Below, piece after piece: positions 53,490 to 64,000 of a stretch of DNA of 64,000 nt (position 1 is the first letter of the stretch; every line of letters begins with the position of its first letter). This stretch comes from Cavia porcellus. Lineage: Eukaryota; Chordata; Mammalia; Rodentia; Caviidae. The stretch spans positions 19,528,501 to 19,592,500 of the forward strand of contig NW_026947500.1 in the NCBI RefSeq assembly GCF_034190915.1, read 5' to 3'. Made by a program: the position numbers and the translations under genes. The notes beneath the pieces were generated by a model. It worked only from the letters and a program-made list of their open reading frames with translations, searched no databases and was not told the DNA's origin.

Positions 53490-54720
53490 AAGGATGCATA
53501 GTTAGGACAGTGACAATGAAAAAAAGAGTAAGAAATAAAATGTTTGAGCCTTGTTTGCTGTAGGATATTTGATCAGAGCAAGACTATTTGCAGGGTTGAT
53601 GCAGCTCATCTTGGGCATCCAGTAAGATTCTTACCACTTAAGTAATTGAGGAGATGGGAGCTGTGGATGGAAGGAGAGAGGAGTGAGAAATAATGGGCCA
53701 GCCCTTGGGTCCCAGGTGGGCTGTTCTAGAGAGGATTCTCTTTAGTTGGCTGATTGGGGCCCTGGCTCTCCTTCAGGCCTGGCCACATGCACAGATGCCA
53801 GGGACTAGTGTCTGCTCTGCCAGTCCCCAGGGGTGTGGCTCTGCCTCCCTGGATCTGTCATTTGAAGTTGAAATGACACACTGTATGGCGTGGTGGATGC
53901 TCTTTATTATAATTTCCCTTGGAATGCTTTACTTTATCATTGCTCAGGAACTCCTGCTCAGAGTTCATGGGTTTTCCCAGCGATGTTAAAGCCGAAGCCA
54001 GCAGGAGCTTCACAATCAGCATTCTTTCCTCTGGACCCATCCTAAAGCTGGGTGCTGCCTGGTGGACAGCAGGGGGACATAATGTGGACTTGTGAGTCCT
54101 CAGGGAAAACAAGAGTACTCCTCAGGGCTGGAGGACCCGGTGCTTGCGGCTCTGTGGGGCTTGTGGATGGGCAGCAGCGGGTGTGAAGGGAGAGTTAAGA
54201 TACCCATAGACATCAACTTATCCTTTGAGCATTTTGACAATTTTCAGCCCTGCTGTTCTTCTAGGGCTAGTAGCAACTATTAGAAGACCCAAAATCTATG
54301 AAGAACAAGACAATTCGGAAGTCTTCATCTCTGGAACGGAATCGCGCCAAGAAACTTTTGTTGCCCGTTTCTTCCATTCATACCTACCATTTGCATCACT
54401 GCCATTAGGTGTCAGCAGAGGGCCGTGCTCAAGCCAGCTCCTCTCCTCTGGGCTCATCCATCTCAGTTTTAAATTAGGGCAGCAAGGCTTTGTGAATCTC
54501 CCCCATGGCATGCTGTCCTGCATGTCAGCCAACTCAGCATGCATGCCTCTTTCATGTTCTGACTTGTTTTCTCCTGTGGGTGATGCTATCACCTAGAAAG
54601 GAGTTGGAAAAATTTTAGCCAAATCTGTTGTGTGAGTTTAGTTCTCATCCTGAATCATTGTTGGTCTAGGTGGATGCCATGATCCAGCCTTCAGAGCTTC
54701 CCTCTTAAAAAAGAGGAATT
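53490..54720. other. Intergenic with CTCF-like motifs
   Basis: No exon. CAGCAGAGGGC at about 54413-54423 and ACAGCAGGGGGA at about 54066-54077 resemble the CTCF core in the same orientation. Open frames here lack family features. Confidence 0.35.
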
Positions 54721-54721
54721 G

Positions 54722-54880
54722 TAGCCTGGCATGGTGGTGCATGTCTGTAATCTCAACACTTGGGAAGCTGAGGCAGGTGTATCACTGCAAGTTCAAGGCC
54801 GGCCTGGGTTACAAAGTGAGCGTGAGCCCTGTATGAACTGCATAGTGAAGGCCCTGTCTCGGGGGAAAAAAAAAAAAAGG
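54722..54880 (+). repeat. B1-type SINE
   Basis: GCCTGGCATGGTGGTGCATG start, GGAAGCTGAGGCAGG, A tail at 54868. Confidence 0.9.
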
Positions 54881-55539
54881 CAGAATTGTTTTAAAAATAA
54901 GATAATCTCCAAAATTTTAACATGAATGTAACGGAGAAAATCTCCTCAGTATAAAATGAGAAAAAATACATTTCATTCACACAGTATTTAATTTAGTGGC
55001 CTATGAAACATTCATTCATTCACTCAACAAATATAGATTAAGGCTCTATTTTGAGCAAATAGGACTAAAAGAAATAACAATAGAATAGTATGAAGTAGAA
55101 AGCAGTTAACACAAATTTAATGAAACAAAAGCTTTAGAACATCAGAATTTCTAAGGATTTAAATAATCTTTTAAAGTTTGTGTTAACTCTGAAGAATGAA
55201 GTGACCTTAATTCACAATAACTTTTATATATTTTATGCATAACTAAAGGAGGATCTCAGAGGTAAAGATAAAGAGATGGGAACATTAATCTTATTTGATC
55301 AGTACATTTTTTAAACAGATATTGAGATATCACACTGTGTCCCATAAGTATGTACAATTTTATGTTTTAATAAAATTTTTTAATTGCTGAAGGAGGTAAA
55401 CAGTTAACTACAGTGATTTGAGCATTATACACACTATATACATATATATATATATAATTATCACACAGTCCCTATAAATTTGTACAAAATAACAAAAAAA
55501 GTATTTTTTAAAAAATTTATTGAAAGTATAACTTACATA

Positions 55540-56260
55540 CCAGAAAATCCACCTTGTCAGGCAGAGCTGTGGGGAAAAAGTAACTCTTTTCCACTGTAGG
55601 TAGGAGTGTAGATGGGTACAACCACTGTGGAAATCAGTGGTGATTCCTCAAACAACTAAAACTAGAAATTCTATTGAATCCAGCTGTTCTCCTTCTTGGT
55701 ATCTTTCTGAAAGAATGAAAAGCATCGTGCCACAGCAATATACACACACCTCTGTTTATAGCAGCATAGTTTGTAATAGCCAAATCTTAGAAACAGCCCA
55801 AGTATCCATCACTGATGCCTGGATAAAAATGATATGGTTTGTTTATACAATGGAGTTCTATGCAACCATAAAAAAGGATTAAACTTGAAACATTTCTAGG
55901 TAAATGGATGCACTTTGAGACTACACTCAAGTGAAATTGGACACACAGTTTCTGGTGTCAGAAACTGAAAGTGTAAATAAGGAAAAAATATAGCATGGAT
56001 ATTTTGAAATAGGAAGAAAATGTTCAAATGGGAAGGGGAATTGGAGTAGGGAGGGGAAAGAAAGGAAGGGAAAGAAAAAACAAGAAAAGGAAAAAATTGA
56101 AACTAAGCTTTTTAAATAGGGAGGGGAAGAGAGGTTGAAGGGAGAGTAGGAGAATGGGGAAAAAAAGAACCAAGATATATCATTGTACAGGTACAGATTC
56201 CCTATGCTGATTGTGACCATTATGCATACCTAAAATGTACTAATAAACTTAATTAGTTCA
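55540..56260 (+). mobile_element. L1 3' end
   Basis: ORF2 end/3' sequence with TTTATAGCAGCATAGTTTG and ATGGAGTTCTATGCAACCAT, then a G/A-rich tract (56000-56165) and AATAAA at about 56240, as expected of L1 3' UTRs. Confidence 0.8.
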
Positions 56261-56261
56261 A

Positions 56262-56465
56262 GCTGAGCATGGTGGCTCACCCCTATAAGCCCAGTACCTG
56301 GGAAACTGAGGTAGGAGGATTGTTGCGAGTTTGAGACCAGCCTGGGCTACAAAGTAAGCTCAAGGCCAGCTTGAACTACATAGCAAGACCTTGTTTCAAA
56401 AAGACAAAACCAAAACATCCTCCAAAAAACAAAAACCAATCTCCCCCAAAACTCCAAACAACAGA
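56262..56465 (+). repeat. B1-type SINE with internal duplication
   Basis: GCTGAGCATGGTGGCTCACCC start; the CCTGGGCTACAAAG block is followed by a second GCTTGAACTACATAG block, then a long A/C-rich tail. Confidence 0.85.
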
Positions 56466-56469
56466 CAAA

Positions 56470-57820
56470 CCAAAAAATTCACCCAGTCAAAATGTGTAAT
56501 TAAAACATCACCACAATACAAGTTCAGTTCTAGATTAGCTTTGTGAATGGAAAATGCAAGACAATTTAGTTAGCTTAGGCAGTCAGCAAGACAATGTTGC
56601 CCAGATTCAAAGAAAACAACACATATACAAAGTTAGAACTAATTCATGCCATGCAGCTAGTTAAGTTTAACAATTTAAAAGCAAATATAGGAAAAAAGAT
56701 AAAAAGTTGGGAGTTGGGATAAGAACGGGCAAATAATCTTTTCTGGAGTGAAAAGACTTCTCAGGCAGGCTCATCCCAGTTAGTTGGCAGCACCTCCCAG
56801 CCTCCAAGCTATATACTTGGAGCAATTTACAAATGCAGAATAATTGGTTTCCTTTGAACTCAGCTATCTGAGTAATGGAGCCACGTGTGAAGTTCCTGGT
56901 ACTTATCTATACATGACCAAAACAAAGAAAGCACTTCAGAAAACTCTGCTTTCAGAGTCCCCACCTGGAAGCCAGGCATTTAAAAAAAAATCTTCTTTCC
57001 AATAAACACTCTCCTGACTTTCCCCTTTTGTCCGCGATCTCATTCTTTGACTTTGTGAGACATCAAGCTTGCATTTATGTGGTTTGTACCATGACAACCA
57101 TTTTACACCCATTTGTACCCATTTGCCATGACTGCTTTTTAATTTCGATTGTTATAAGATGCACTTGAAGGCAGTTACTATTTAATGGGCTTGGTGAAAG
57201 AAAATATTTTTTCTTCCTTTTAAAAAATACACTTGCAAATTATCTATATAATTTTGCTGACAACTTTGCAGCATAAATCATCTATTTAACCAATAAATTC
57301 CTCTGCTTATCCCCACACCTTTGTGGTTTATTCAGCATTCTGGATCTTTGTTCACACAGGTCCTCTTGCCCAGTGCTCTCCTTGGTCTGGTTGACACACT
57401 CAGAGATTTCTGTCCTGTAGGCTGTAGCTCAGGTCTCACCATTTCCCTTTAGTTTCTTTAGTTTTGTGATGCCTAACACTCCCCACTTCTTAGCTGCTGG
57501 CTTATGGGATCTGTTTTGTAGACCCTGAATACATTTCATTTCTCTGTGACTTTAATTTGAGGCTGGAATGATCAGACGCAATCTTTCTCCAGTGTTCCTG
57601 AACTCCTGGAGAGGGACTCAATAAGCCTGAGATGACTGACCAATTGACTTTAACGTTGATGGAGCAATGAGAGTTAGATCTCCACTGAATTGCAACCAAG
57701 GTAAATTCAAAATCAGAGGGGCCAAGCAACTTAGTGTGCTTAGCAAGCTTCTAAAATCTAAGGGAGAGATGAAGGGAAACATGTTTGAAGGACTCTTTTT
57801 CGCATGCAGTACAACTCTAG
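56470..57820. other. Possible LTR remnants, no gene
   Basis: AATAAA at about 57000 and 57294 with LTR-like U5 sequence (GATCTCATTCTTTGACTTTGTGAGACA) hint at one or two old LTRs, with no defined termini. Confidence 0.3.
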
Positions 57821-57821
57821 C

Positions 57822-57935
57822 AAATTTGCAAGGAGATAACAGGTTCAGAGAAGCTAAGAAACACAGTCGAGAGACCTCTTTGAATGGAATCAGAATTCAA
57901 ACTCAGATCTGTCTGACTGCAGAAGACTGGCATTT
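57822..57935 (+). repeat. MIR SINE
   Basis: GGAGATAACAGGTTCAGAGAAGC, then AATTCAAACTCAGATCTGTC and TGACTGCAGAAG follow the MIR consensus order. Confidence 0.7.
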
Positions 57936-57939
57936 TCCA

Positions 57940-59320
57940 AAGATTCTCCTCACTGATATTGTTTGGTTTATCATTTCTCAAGTCAGCAGGCAATCCCCAG
58001 TTTCCCAAGAAGATAAAAGCTACACAGAGGTTGTCCATACCTAACCGTCATCTAGGAAGTAATCCCAGAGAACCTGGGTTTGGTTACTATAAGGTCACCT
58101 GGCATACTATGCAGTGGAATGACATTGGGAATGAGCACAACAAGTGATAACCATAAAAAAGAAAGACCATTGAGATAAGCCTTGAAGATCGGAAAGACAG
58201 TTCAAGTTGAGGGAGGAAGATATACAAAAGCGATCCTGCAGAGGGAAGTAACAAAACCAGCCTACAGTTGCTTTCCTTAGAATTGTACTTGTGAGGGTGG
58301 CATTTGGCTGGCTTCTGGGAACTTAAGTGTAAGACAGTTCCCTGCATCAACATGAAACTTTTCCTGCATGAGAAGAATAGCTTGCAGTGTCTAACCTACT
58401 ATGTACCATATGATTTCACTGACTTCCTGCTTTCTGGGAATTTGGAACTTTGGAACATGGGAGGAGAGAGGCCTACAAAACCAGTGTTGGTGCAAACCTT
58501 GGATTTTGCGTCTCTAATGAGCTTCCTGATAAACAAAACTTCACACTTGTTGCTGCAGGAATTCATGGCTTCTAGAAGATGATACTTAGAAACTTGTGCT
58601 TGATTTCCTTCAGACTTTGCCCCAAATACCTTTTCCCTTGTCTGTGCTAAATCTCAGCTATAAATCTGACTGTATTGAGCAATGTTGGTACCTGGAAATC
58701 ATAAATCCTGAGGGTGGCTGTGGGAATCTCTGACACAGCAAGGGAAAAAAAAGCTTGTATTGTGTTTAAGCCTAACAGGGTCAGACTGGAGTGTCAGCAA
58801 CAAAAAGCTTAGAGCCATTGTATGAATAGTCTTAACCTTTGAACATTTTTTCATTTTGGTTTCAAACATTCCATTTTGGTTAAAGAACATATTTTGTATG
58901 ATTTAAAGAAAGTTTAAATTTCTTCCCATTATGACTCAGGCTAGGACTTCTCAGTGAATACTCCTCATTTAACTGAGAAGATGTATTCTGTTCTTGATGG
59001 ATGGACTGTTACATAAATATCAGTTAGACCTAGTTGGTTGATGGTTGATATTCAGAAGAGTTTTGAGTCTCCAAACTTAATTGTGGATTGGTCCATTTTC
59101 CTGTATCATATTCTGTTTCCTGTCATAGAGGATACCTGTTGACACCTCTTCCCATTTCTGGGAAGCAAGTGTCTTATCATTGGTGCTTTTATGTTCAAAG
59201 CATTTTCTAGTGATTTAGGGGCTCTAACTTCTGGAAAGTAAAATTAGCTATAGAAGTTTGTAGACAGGGAGAGAAAAGGAGGGGAAAAGAAGAGATAAAC
59301 TGCACTTCAGAGAGTGAAGA
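57940..59320. other. Intergenic, nothing recognised
   Basis: No gene. A possible fragment of L1 5'-truncated sequence at about 58.9-59.2 kb was not resolved. Confidence 0.3.
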
Positions 59321-59329
59321 GCTGGGAGA

Positions 59330-59700
59330 CACTACATTTCAGAGGGCAAGGGTTTGAGGAAAGAAGAAGAAAGCATGAAAATGCATTGGTTGGTTAGGTT
59401 TTTGGTACAGTAGGGAGCCTTTATTGAGGAAGTGGATAGGAATGCACAGCACACTGGGCTGTGCATTCCTCTGGCCCGAGACCCGGGGCTGAGGTATATA
59501 TGGATTCTGGCTAGAGGCAGAGTTTGAGGGGCAGGCATTAATGACATGTTAGGAGCTGACTGGAGTTTTCTTTGCATGCAAGAAAAGAGAGAGGAAGCTG
59601 TATTCAGAGCTGAGGGGAGAAGGAGGAGGAAGTGGTCATGAGGAAGATAAGCTGTTATTTTTGTTTTGGCCTCCATAATATTCAGTAATTTATACTAGGG
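59330..59700 (-). mobile_element. LTR, minus orientation
   Basis: On the minus strand: TATA-like CATATATACC at about 59494-59504, then AATAAA at 59425-59420 about 75 nt on, as in U3-R. Termini not resolved. Confidence 0.55.
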
Positions 59701-60720
59701 CAGGAACCTTTTCTTGTAATCCACAAACAAGCCCCCAAACTCAAGTTCAAAAATGGGGCAAAAACATATTTTAAAAAAGCAATGCTGATTTATTTTATCC
59801 TGGGCCTAGCGACACAGTGCAGTTGGAGTTTGCAAAAGCTGTGTGTCTCCCTCCAAGCTTGCAGCCTTTATGTACATATCACAGTTTACAAAGTAAGGGA
59901 TTTTGGGCATGGATAAGGAAATCTGCTAATGAGGAAGACCTTTGTTTCCCTTAGCAGAGGATAGAGAAGTCTAGTAGTAATTAACAGTCTTTTGTCAGCT
60001 TATTTTAGCACCACATCTGTTATTTGTAGAGGGCAACAATGGTTAACATATCAGTTAGGTTAGGTTTTCAGGGCTTTACAACTCTTTATAGAGGGGAGCA
60101 TTGATTAACATATCAATTAGGTCACCCAGAGGGGAGGAAAACGCATACAGAACAGTACATCAGCCTTACAGGTACTTTGGTCATATAAACATAATGAAGT
60201 TCTTTTTGCTAGTGTATAGCACCTTTCAGGCTGAACTTATGAAAATCACTGACCTAGATGATTCTTCTACCTTCTGGCTGGCTTGCTAAGAACAAATGTC
60301 ACTAGGTGGGCTCTGAGAGATCCCAGAGGCTGAAATATGTAACCTATCCCACCCTTTTGTAGAATGAATTTGCAGGTTTACTGACTTGTCACAGAAAAAG
60401 AATTTTCAGGAGACATCACTAAGAGGCATGAGAAGGGTTTGTTAGGCAGAGATTTTAACATGCAATATAGTGAAGCATGAGAGCTTAGAGAAATGAGGCA
60501 CATTGTAGTTGGGAACTGTGTGTAGGTATGGGACCATGGAAGTGTCTTCAGAATGGGGAGATCTAGGATATGTATTGCTACTGTCTGTTGGCCACCTATC
60601 TGGCAGGCTATGTCACAATGCAAATCATTTGTATGTGTGTGAGGTTGCAATATGATGCGAATATTACTACTTCCCTGAGGGTCGAGGACGCACACTTTAT
60701 GGGTAAAAAGAACAGGTCCA

Positions 60721-60830
60721 GGGGCTGGGGATTTAGCTCAGTGGCATAAGCGCCTGCCTTGCAAGCAGGCAGTTGTGAGTTTGATCCCTGGTACTGATAA
60801 AAAGAAAAAAGAAAAAAAAAGTGTAAAAAA
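60721..60830 (+). repeat. ID SINE, young subfamily
   Basis: Near-consensus ID with the GGTACTGATAAAAA tail, flanked by perfect 16-bp duplications AAAAAGAACAGGTCCA. Confidence 0.93.
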
Positions 60831-61084
60831 AAAGAACAGGTCCAGAGCTCAGTTTTACAGGCTTATTATATCTTTAAGACCTTCAGGAATTTTATTGTTT
60901 CCTGAATGGGAAAAAGGCTTGCATTTTGTGCCTTGAGGCTGCAGGATTTTTTAAAGTACAACTTTTAAGATCTCAATGTCCTCATTTCCTTTCTATCTGG
61001 ATTTTGTTTCTTCTGTCTTGCATCAGGGTTACCAATAAGAGGGACAGTCCTTTTGGTAAGCAAATGGTAAGACATTGGCACTTG

Positions 61085-61505
61085 TAGGCAGATAGTTACA
61101 TATTAACAGGAAACTGCATAAGATCCCTGGCAGAACTGACAAGACAAAGACTAACTAATTCTGCTGGTGTCTCTACAGGGGACTCATGTCCTCCTGAGAG
61201 TGGAAAGCAAAGCTCAATGTCCACTTTTACATTGTTTCTTTCCTATGGGGCAGTTTTTCACTGGAAATCAGCATGAAGTAGTTACAGAAGCAAAGTAGTA
61301 TTGTAAGTGTTGGGGGGCCATGAACAGTGACTGAGGGCTGAGATGGGAAACAGAGGCAGATCTTTCCAACTGCACTGTGCCCTACTGATAGTACCTGTAT
61401 GTACTGGGGGTCATATTCATTAATTTTCCCCAGGGAGCCAGCTGTGCAGTGGACCCGTTGTTGCCCAGGTTTATTCCATGATGGAGTTTCTTGTCTCACT
61501 CTCCA
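61085..61505 (-). mobile_element. LTR-like repeat, right-hand partner at 63.3 kb
   Basis: Shares order and sequence with 63335-63720: TCTCTACAGGGGACT, ACAGAAGCAAAGTAGT, TTTTCCCCAGGGAGC blocks. In a minus-strand provirus this would be the 3' LTR. Confidence 0.6.
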
Positions 61506-63300
61506 CTTTGAGGCTCTATTGAAGAGTCTTATGTTTTATATTAGCTATAATTTTCCTTAGATTGATATCCTTTAGCCCACATAATATGGGAGGTTCTTTT
61601 CCAATCTATGGTAGTTTCTGTAATAGAGTTTAAGACCCGCATTGCTTCTGGTAACGCACAAGGGATAATTGAGTAGATTCCCACAATAGCAGTGAATCCA
61701 CCCACCGATGGTTTTAAAGCCACCTAAAGTTGAGAACAATCTTGTAACATGTCTCCCATATTCCATCCTTTCCAGGTCTGGACTGGTACATGGCTAATGT
61801 TTGCATCCTCTTGGTGATTTCTTCTGTTACCTGTCCTTGATCATCTATTTGGTTAAACTGAACTTCCTGAAAACTCTTTTTTAGCTAGTAGGTAATCTAG
61901 TGTTAATCTATTTTGATACATTGCATTTCAAATTTCTGTCTGTTGGTTAGCTAAGAGATTGGGCACACAGTTTCATTAGTTATGACTTCCAGTACAGCCT
62001 ATATTCTAATTATTCTATTTAACATATAAATGGGAGTTCTGTATTCCCACATTTATTCTCACTCCATGGAGCTGGGTTATTTTCTCTGGTGGCCATTCAT
62101 CATCTTTTTTATTACCTATGGTTATACTTATTTTCTCATGAGAGTAATTGTACAAAGGATAACCCATAAGTTCCCCTTGGTATAAGTTCTGGAGGAAGAA
62201 GGACAGCTTTACAGTGCCCAAGATGCAACTTACTGCCCAGTTTGTTGAGAGTTGAGCATAGACTGTACCATAACTAGGAAATGTTAGAAACCTTCACATT
62301 GGGGCAGTTCTGTGAAATCAACTTGAATATCTTCAAATAGTGTTGATTCTAATTTTTGAGTTTCTGCTGGGGTCCCTGAACCAATTTTGGGGTTGTGCTG
62401 GTGCATCTGACATGTGCCAAATGATCTCTTTAGTCAAGACAGTCATTTGGTAGATAGAGAAATATTGGCCAAGCAAAATTTCTAGCTTTTCTTTTCCCAA
62501 GTGGGTGGTTTTGTGAGCTGTCTGTAGCAGTTGGGACCCCAGGAGGGCAGGCACCACAACTTGTCTGCCTGGGACCCTATACCATCCATTCAGCCCCTTA
62601 GTCCCTCCTTCTTGTTCCACCCTTTGAGACACTTCTGGAGAATACACTGGTGTCTCACCTGGCTCCCAGGGAACTGTGGCAACCACAACAGTGTCTGGCC
62701 TTACATTGGTGGCTTTGACCTCATGGTCAGCCTTTCCATTGCTCAGTTGGTCCTTAGATTTGATATCCTTTGCAATGGATAACATCAACTTTGTTGGGAG
62801 CCCGGACTGCTCATCCCATTCACACACTTTCATACACTCCTTCCATGCATTTCACAAGTCTCCCACCCACCAGCCTAAATGTGTTCTAAAATGTTCCTAC
62901 ATGTGTTCCTAAAATGTGTTCTAAATGTGGCCTAAAATATTTTAGTTTCACTGCATGCTAGCGGCAGTTAGTTGGGGAACACAAGAGGATGATCAGTCCT
63001 CCCTGGAGACTTTTGCATGTGTCTCCCTCTAAACAGAAATACTGTTTCAGATCCCTTTCTAAATCTGGTCCTTATCATGATTCAGATACCTGCCAAGTGC
63101 TATTTGGTCCTCTCCTTGTGAGCTCTCCTTACACAGCCAGCTGGGGCCCTTGGCTGGCTGAGTGGGGAGCACTCCTACACGACAGGAAATATTCTGCCTG
63201 CACCTGGTCAGCAGGAGTTCTCTAGGAGTGTGTCATCTGGCTCCAGTTGAGCTCCCTGCTCTGACCCTGGAGGAGACAGTCTGTCATGGGTGGTTGTGTC
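61505..63300 (-). mobile_element. Degraded endogenous retrovirus internal region
   Basis: 62833-62333 on the minus strand is an open stretch that resembles the RNase H-integrase part of a class I (gammaretrovirus-like) pol: a zinc-binding-like HK...H segment and the start of the integrase core follow. Beyond 62333 the frame is broken by stops; 61.5-62.2 kb may be env-derived but is too decayed to say. No gag was found. Not functional. Confidence 0.6.
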
Positions 63301-63750
63301 AGATCCAAGGTTCCATTCAGGAGACCAAATGAAGCAGGAAACTAACAGAACAGACAAGACAGAGTTTTAGGAACAAAGAGCAGTTTATTCTGCCAGCATC
63401 TCTACAGGGGACTTGTGTCTTCCTGAGAGCAGAGAACAAAGCCTGCTTCCACTTTGATGCTTTTCTTTCCTACGGGGCAATTTTTCATTGACAATCAGCA
63501 CAAAGCAAAGCTACAGAAGCAAAGTAGTGATTAAGGTGGGGGGCCCTGAACAGTGATGAAGTGCAGTGGGAAGCTGAGATGGAGCTTCCCAAGTCCACTG
63601 TGCTCCACTACAGTACCTCATAGCCGTACCCATACATACAGGGGTGGTATCCATCAATTTTCCTCAGGGAGCTTAGTTGTGCAGTTAGCTGCCCAGCTTC
63701 ACCCCAGGTGAGGGTTTTCCTCTTTCAGAGAAAAAGAGGTCCAAAATAGC
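63300..63750 (-). mobile_element. LTR-like repeat, left-hand partner at 61.1 kb
   Basis: Minus-strand AATAAA at about 63391 followed by U5-like sequence ending near GGATCTGACACA at about 63300. Homologous to 61085-61505, and in the 5' LTR position for the minus-strand provirus. Confidence 0.6.
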
Positions 63751-64000
63751 ATATATTGCCAGCTAATTACAGAAGTGAATTAATGTATAATACATTTATA
63801 ATCATTTGTTAAGTCTCAGACCCAAAGTGATCTGACAGAACACAGTGATATTAAGATTAGACATTATGTATATTCCTTCTGCTATCTGGGCCCCTGGCCA
63901 TTTAACTCCAGAGTAAGGCATACTGTATTCCTAGCTGCCATGGCCTATAGCAAAATGGTATCAAAGACCTTATCTTTGAAAGGATATCATATTTGAAGGT

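Noticed and set aside
53693..53989. Plus-strand frame of 98 codons with hydrophobic segments
   Set aside because: No homology, promoter or conserved context; chance hydrophobic stretches.

Overview
This is mammalian nuclear DNA, almost certainly from a rodent. The evidence is split, spliced genes, dense B1-type (7SL-derived) and ID-type (tRNA-derived) SINEs, LINE-1 fragments, old MIRs and LTRs. A lineage such as Castorimorpha is possible from the mix of full ID elements and monomeric B1s, but I cannot fix the species. The gene order (an F-box/WD gene, CDK20, a SPATA31 gene, a PRSS47-type protease) fits the segment that corresponds to human 9q22 and part of mouse chromosome 13.

Layout. (1) 1-4.1 kb: the first two coding exons of an F-box/WD gene (FBXW17-like) on the minus strand, starting in a GC-box promoter; the rest of the gene lies off the left edge. 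(2) 7.9-13.5 kb: complete CDK20 on the minus strand, eight coding exons that join in frame to 346 codons. Its promoter has a near-palindromic RFX X-box, which suits a ciliary kinase. (3) 14-22.4 kb: a repeat-built stretch with an inverted L1 pair, an L1 split by a hAT DNA transposon, further L1 pieces and a 0.1 kb mitochondrial ND4 insertion. (4) 22.5-28.1 kb: an apparently intact SPATA31-family gene on the plus strand, four exons, about 1146 codons. (5) 28.1-36.1 kb: intergenic, including a roughly 41-bp minisatellite with a 123-bp higher-order period. (6) 36.1-44.5 kb: a PRSS47-type serine protease on the minus strand with a full His-Asp-Ser triad; its first exon junction is uncertain. (7) 44.6-64 kb: no gene seen. 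This part holds a solo LTR, an L1 with a 50-bp-monomer 5' array, an 81-bp hAT MITE, L1 3' ends and a degraded class I-like endogenous retrovirus.

The genes do not form an operon or pathway. CDK20 acts in cilia and cell-cycle signalling; SPATA31 and PRSS47 are known as testis-biased genes; the F-box gene would be a ubiquitin-ligase substrate adaptor. I found no wholly new biological system. The most interesting signals are the hAT family with two differently sized copies (one bounded exactly by the L1 it interrupts), the NUMT inside an L1, the nested pogo-type MITE, and the X-box at the CDK20 promoter.
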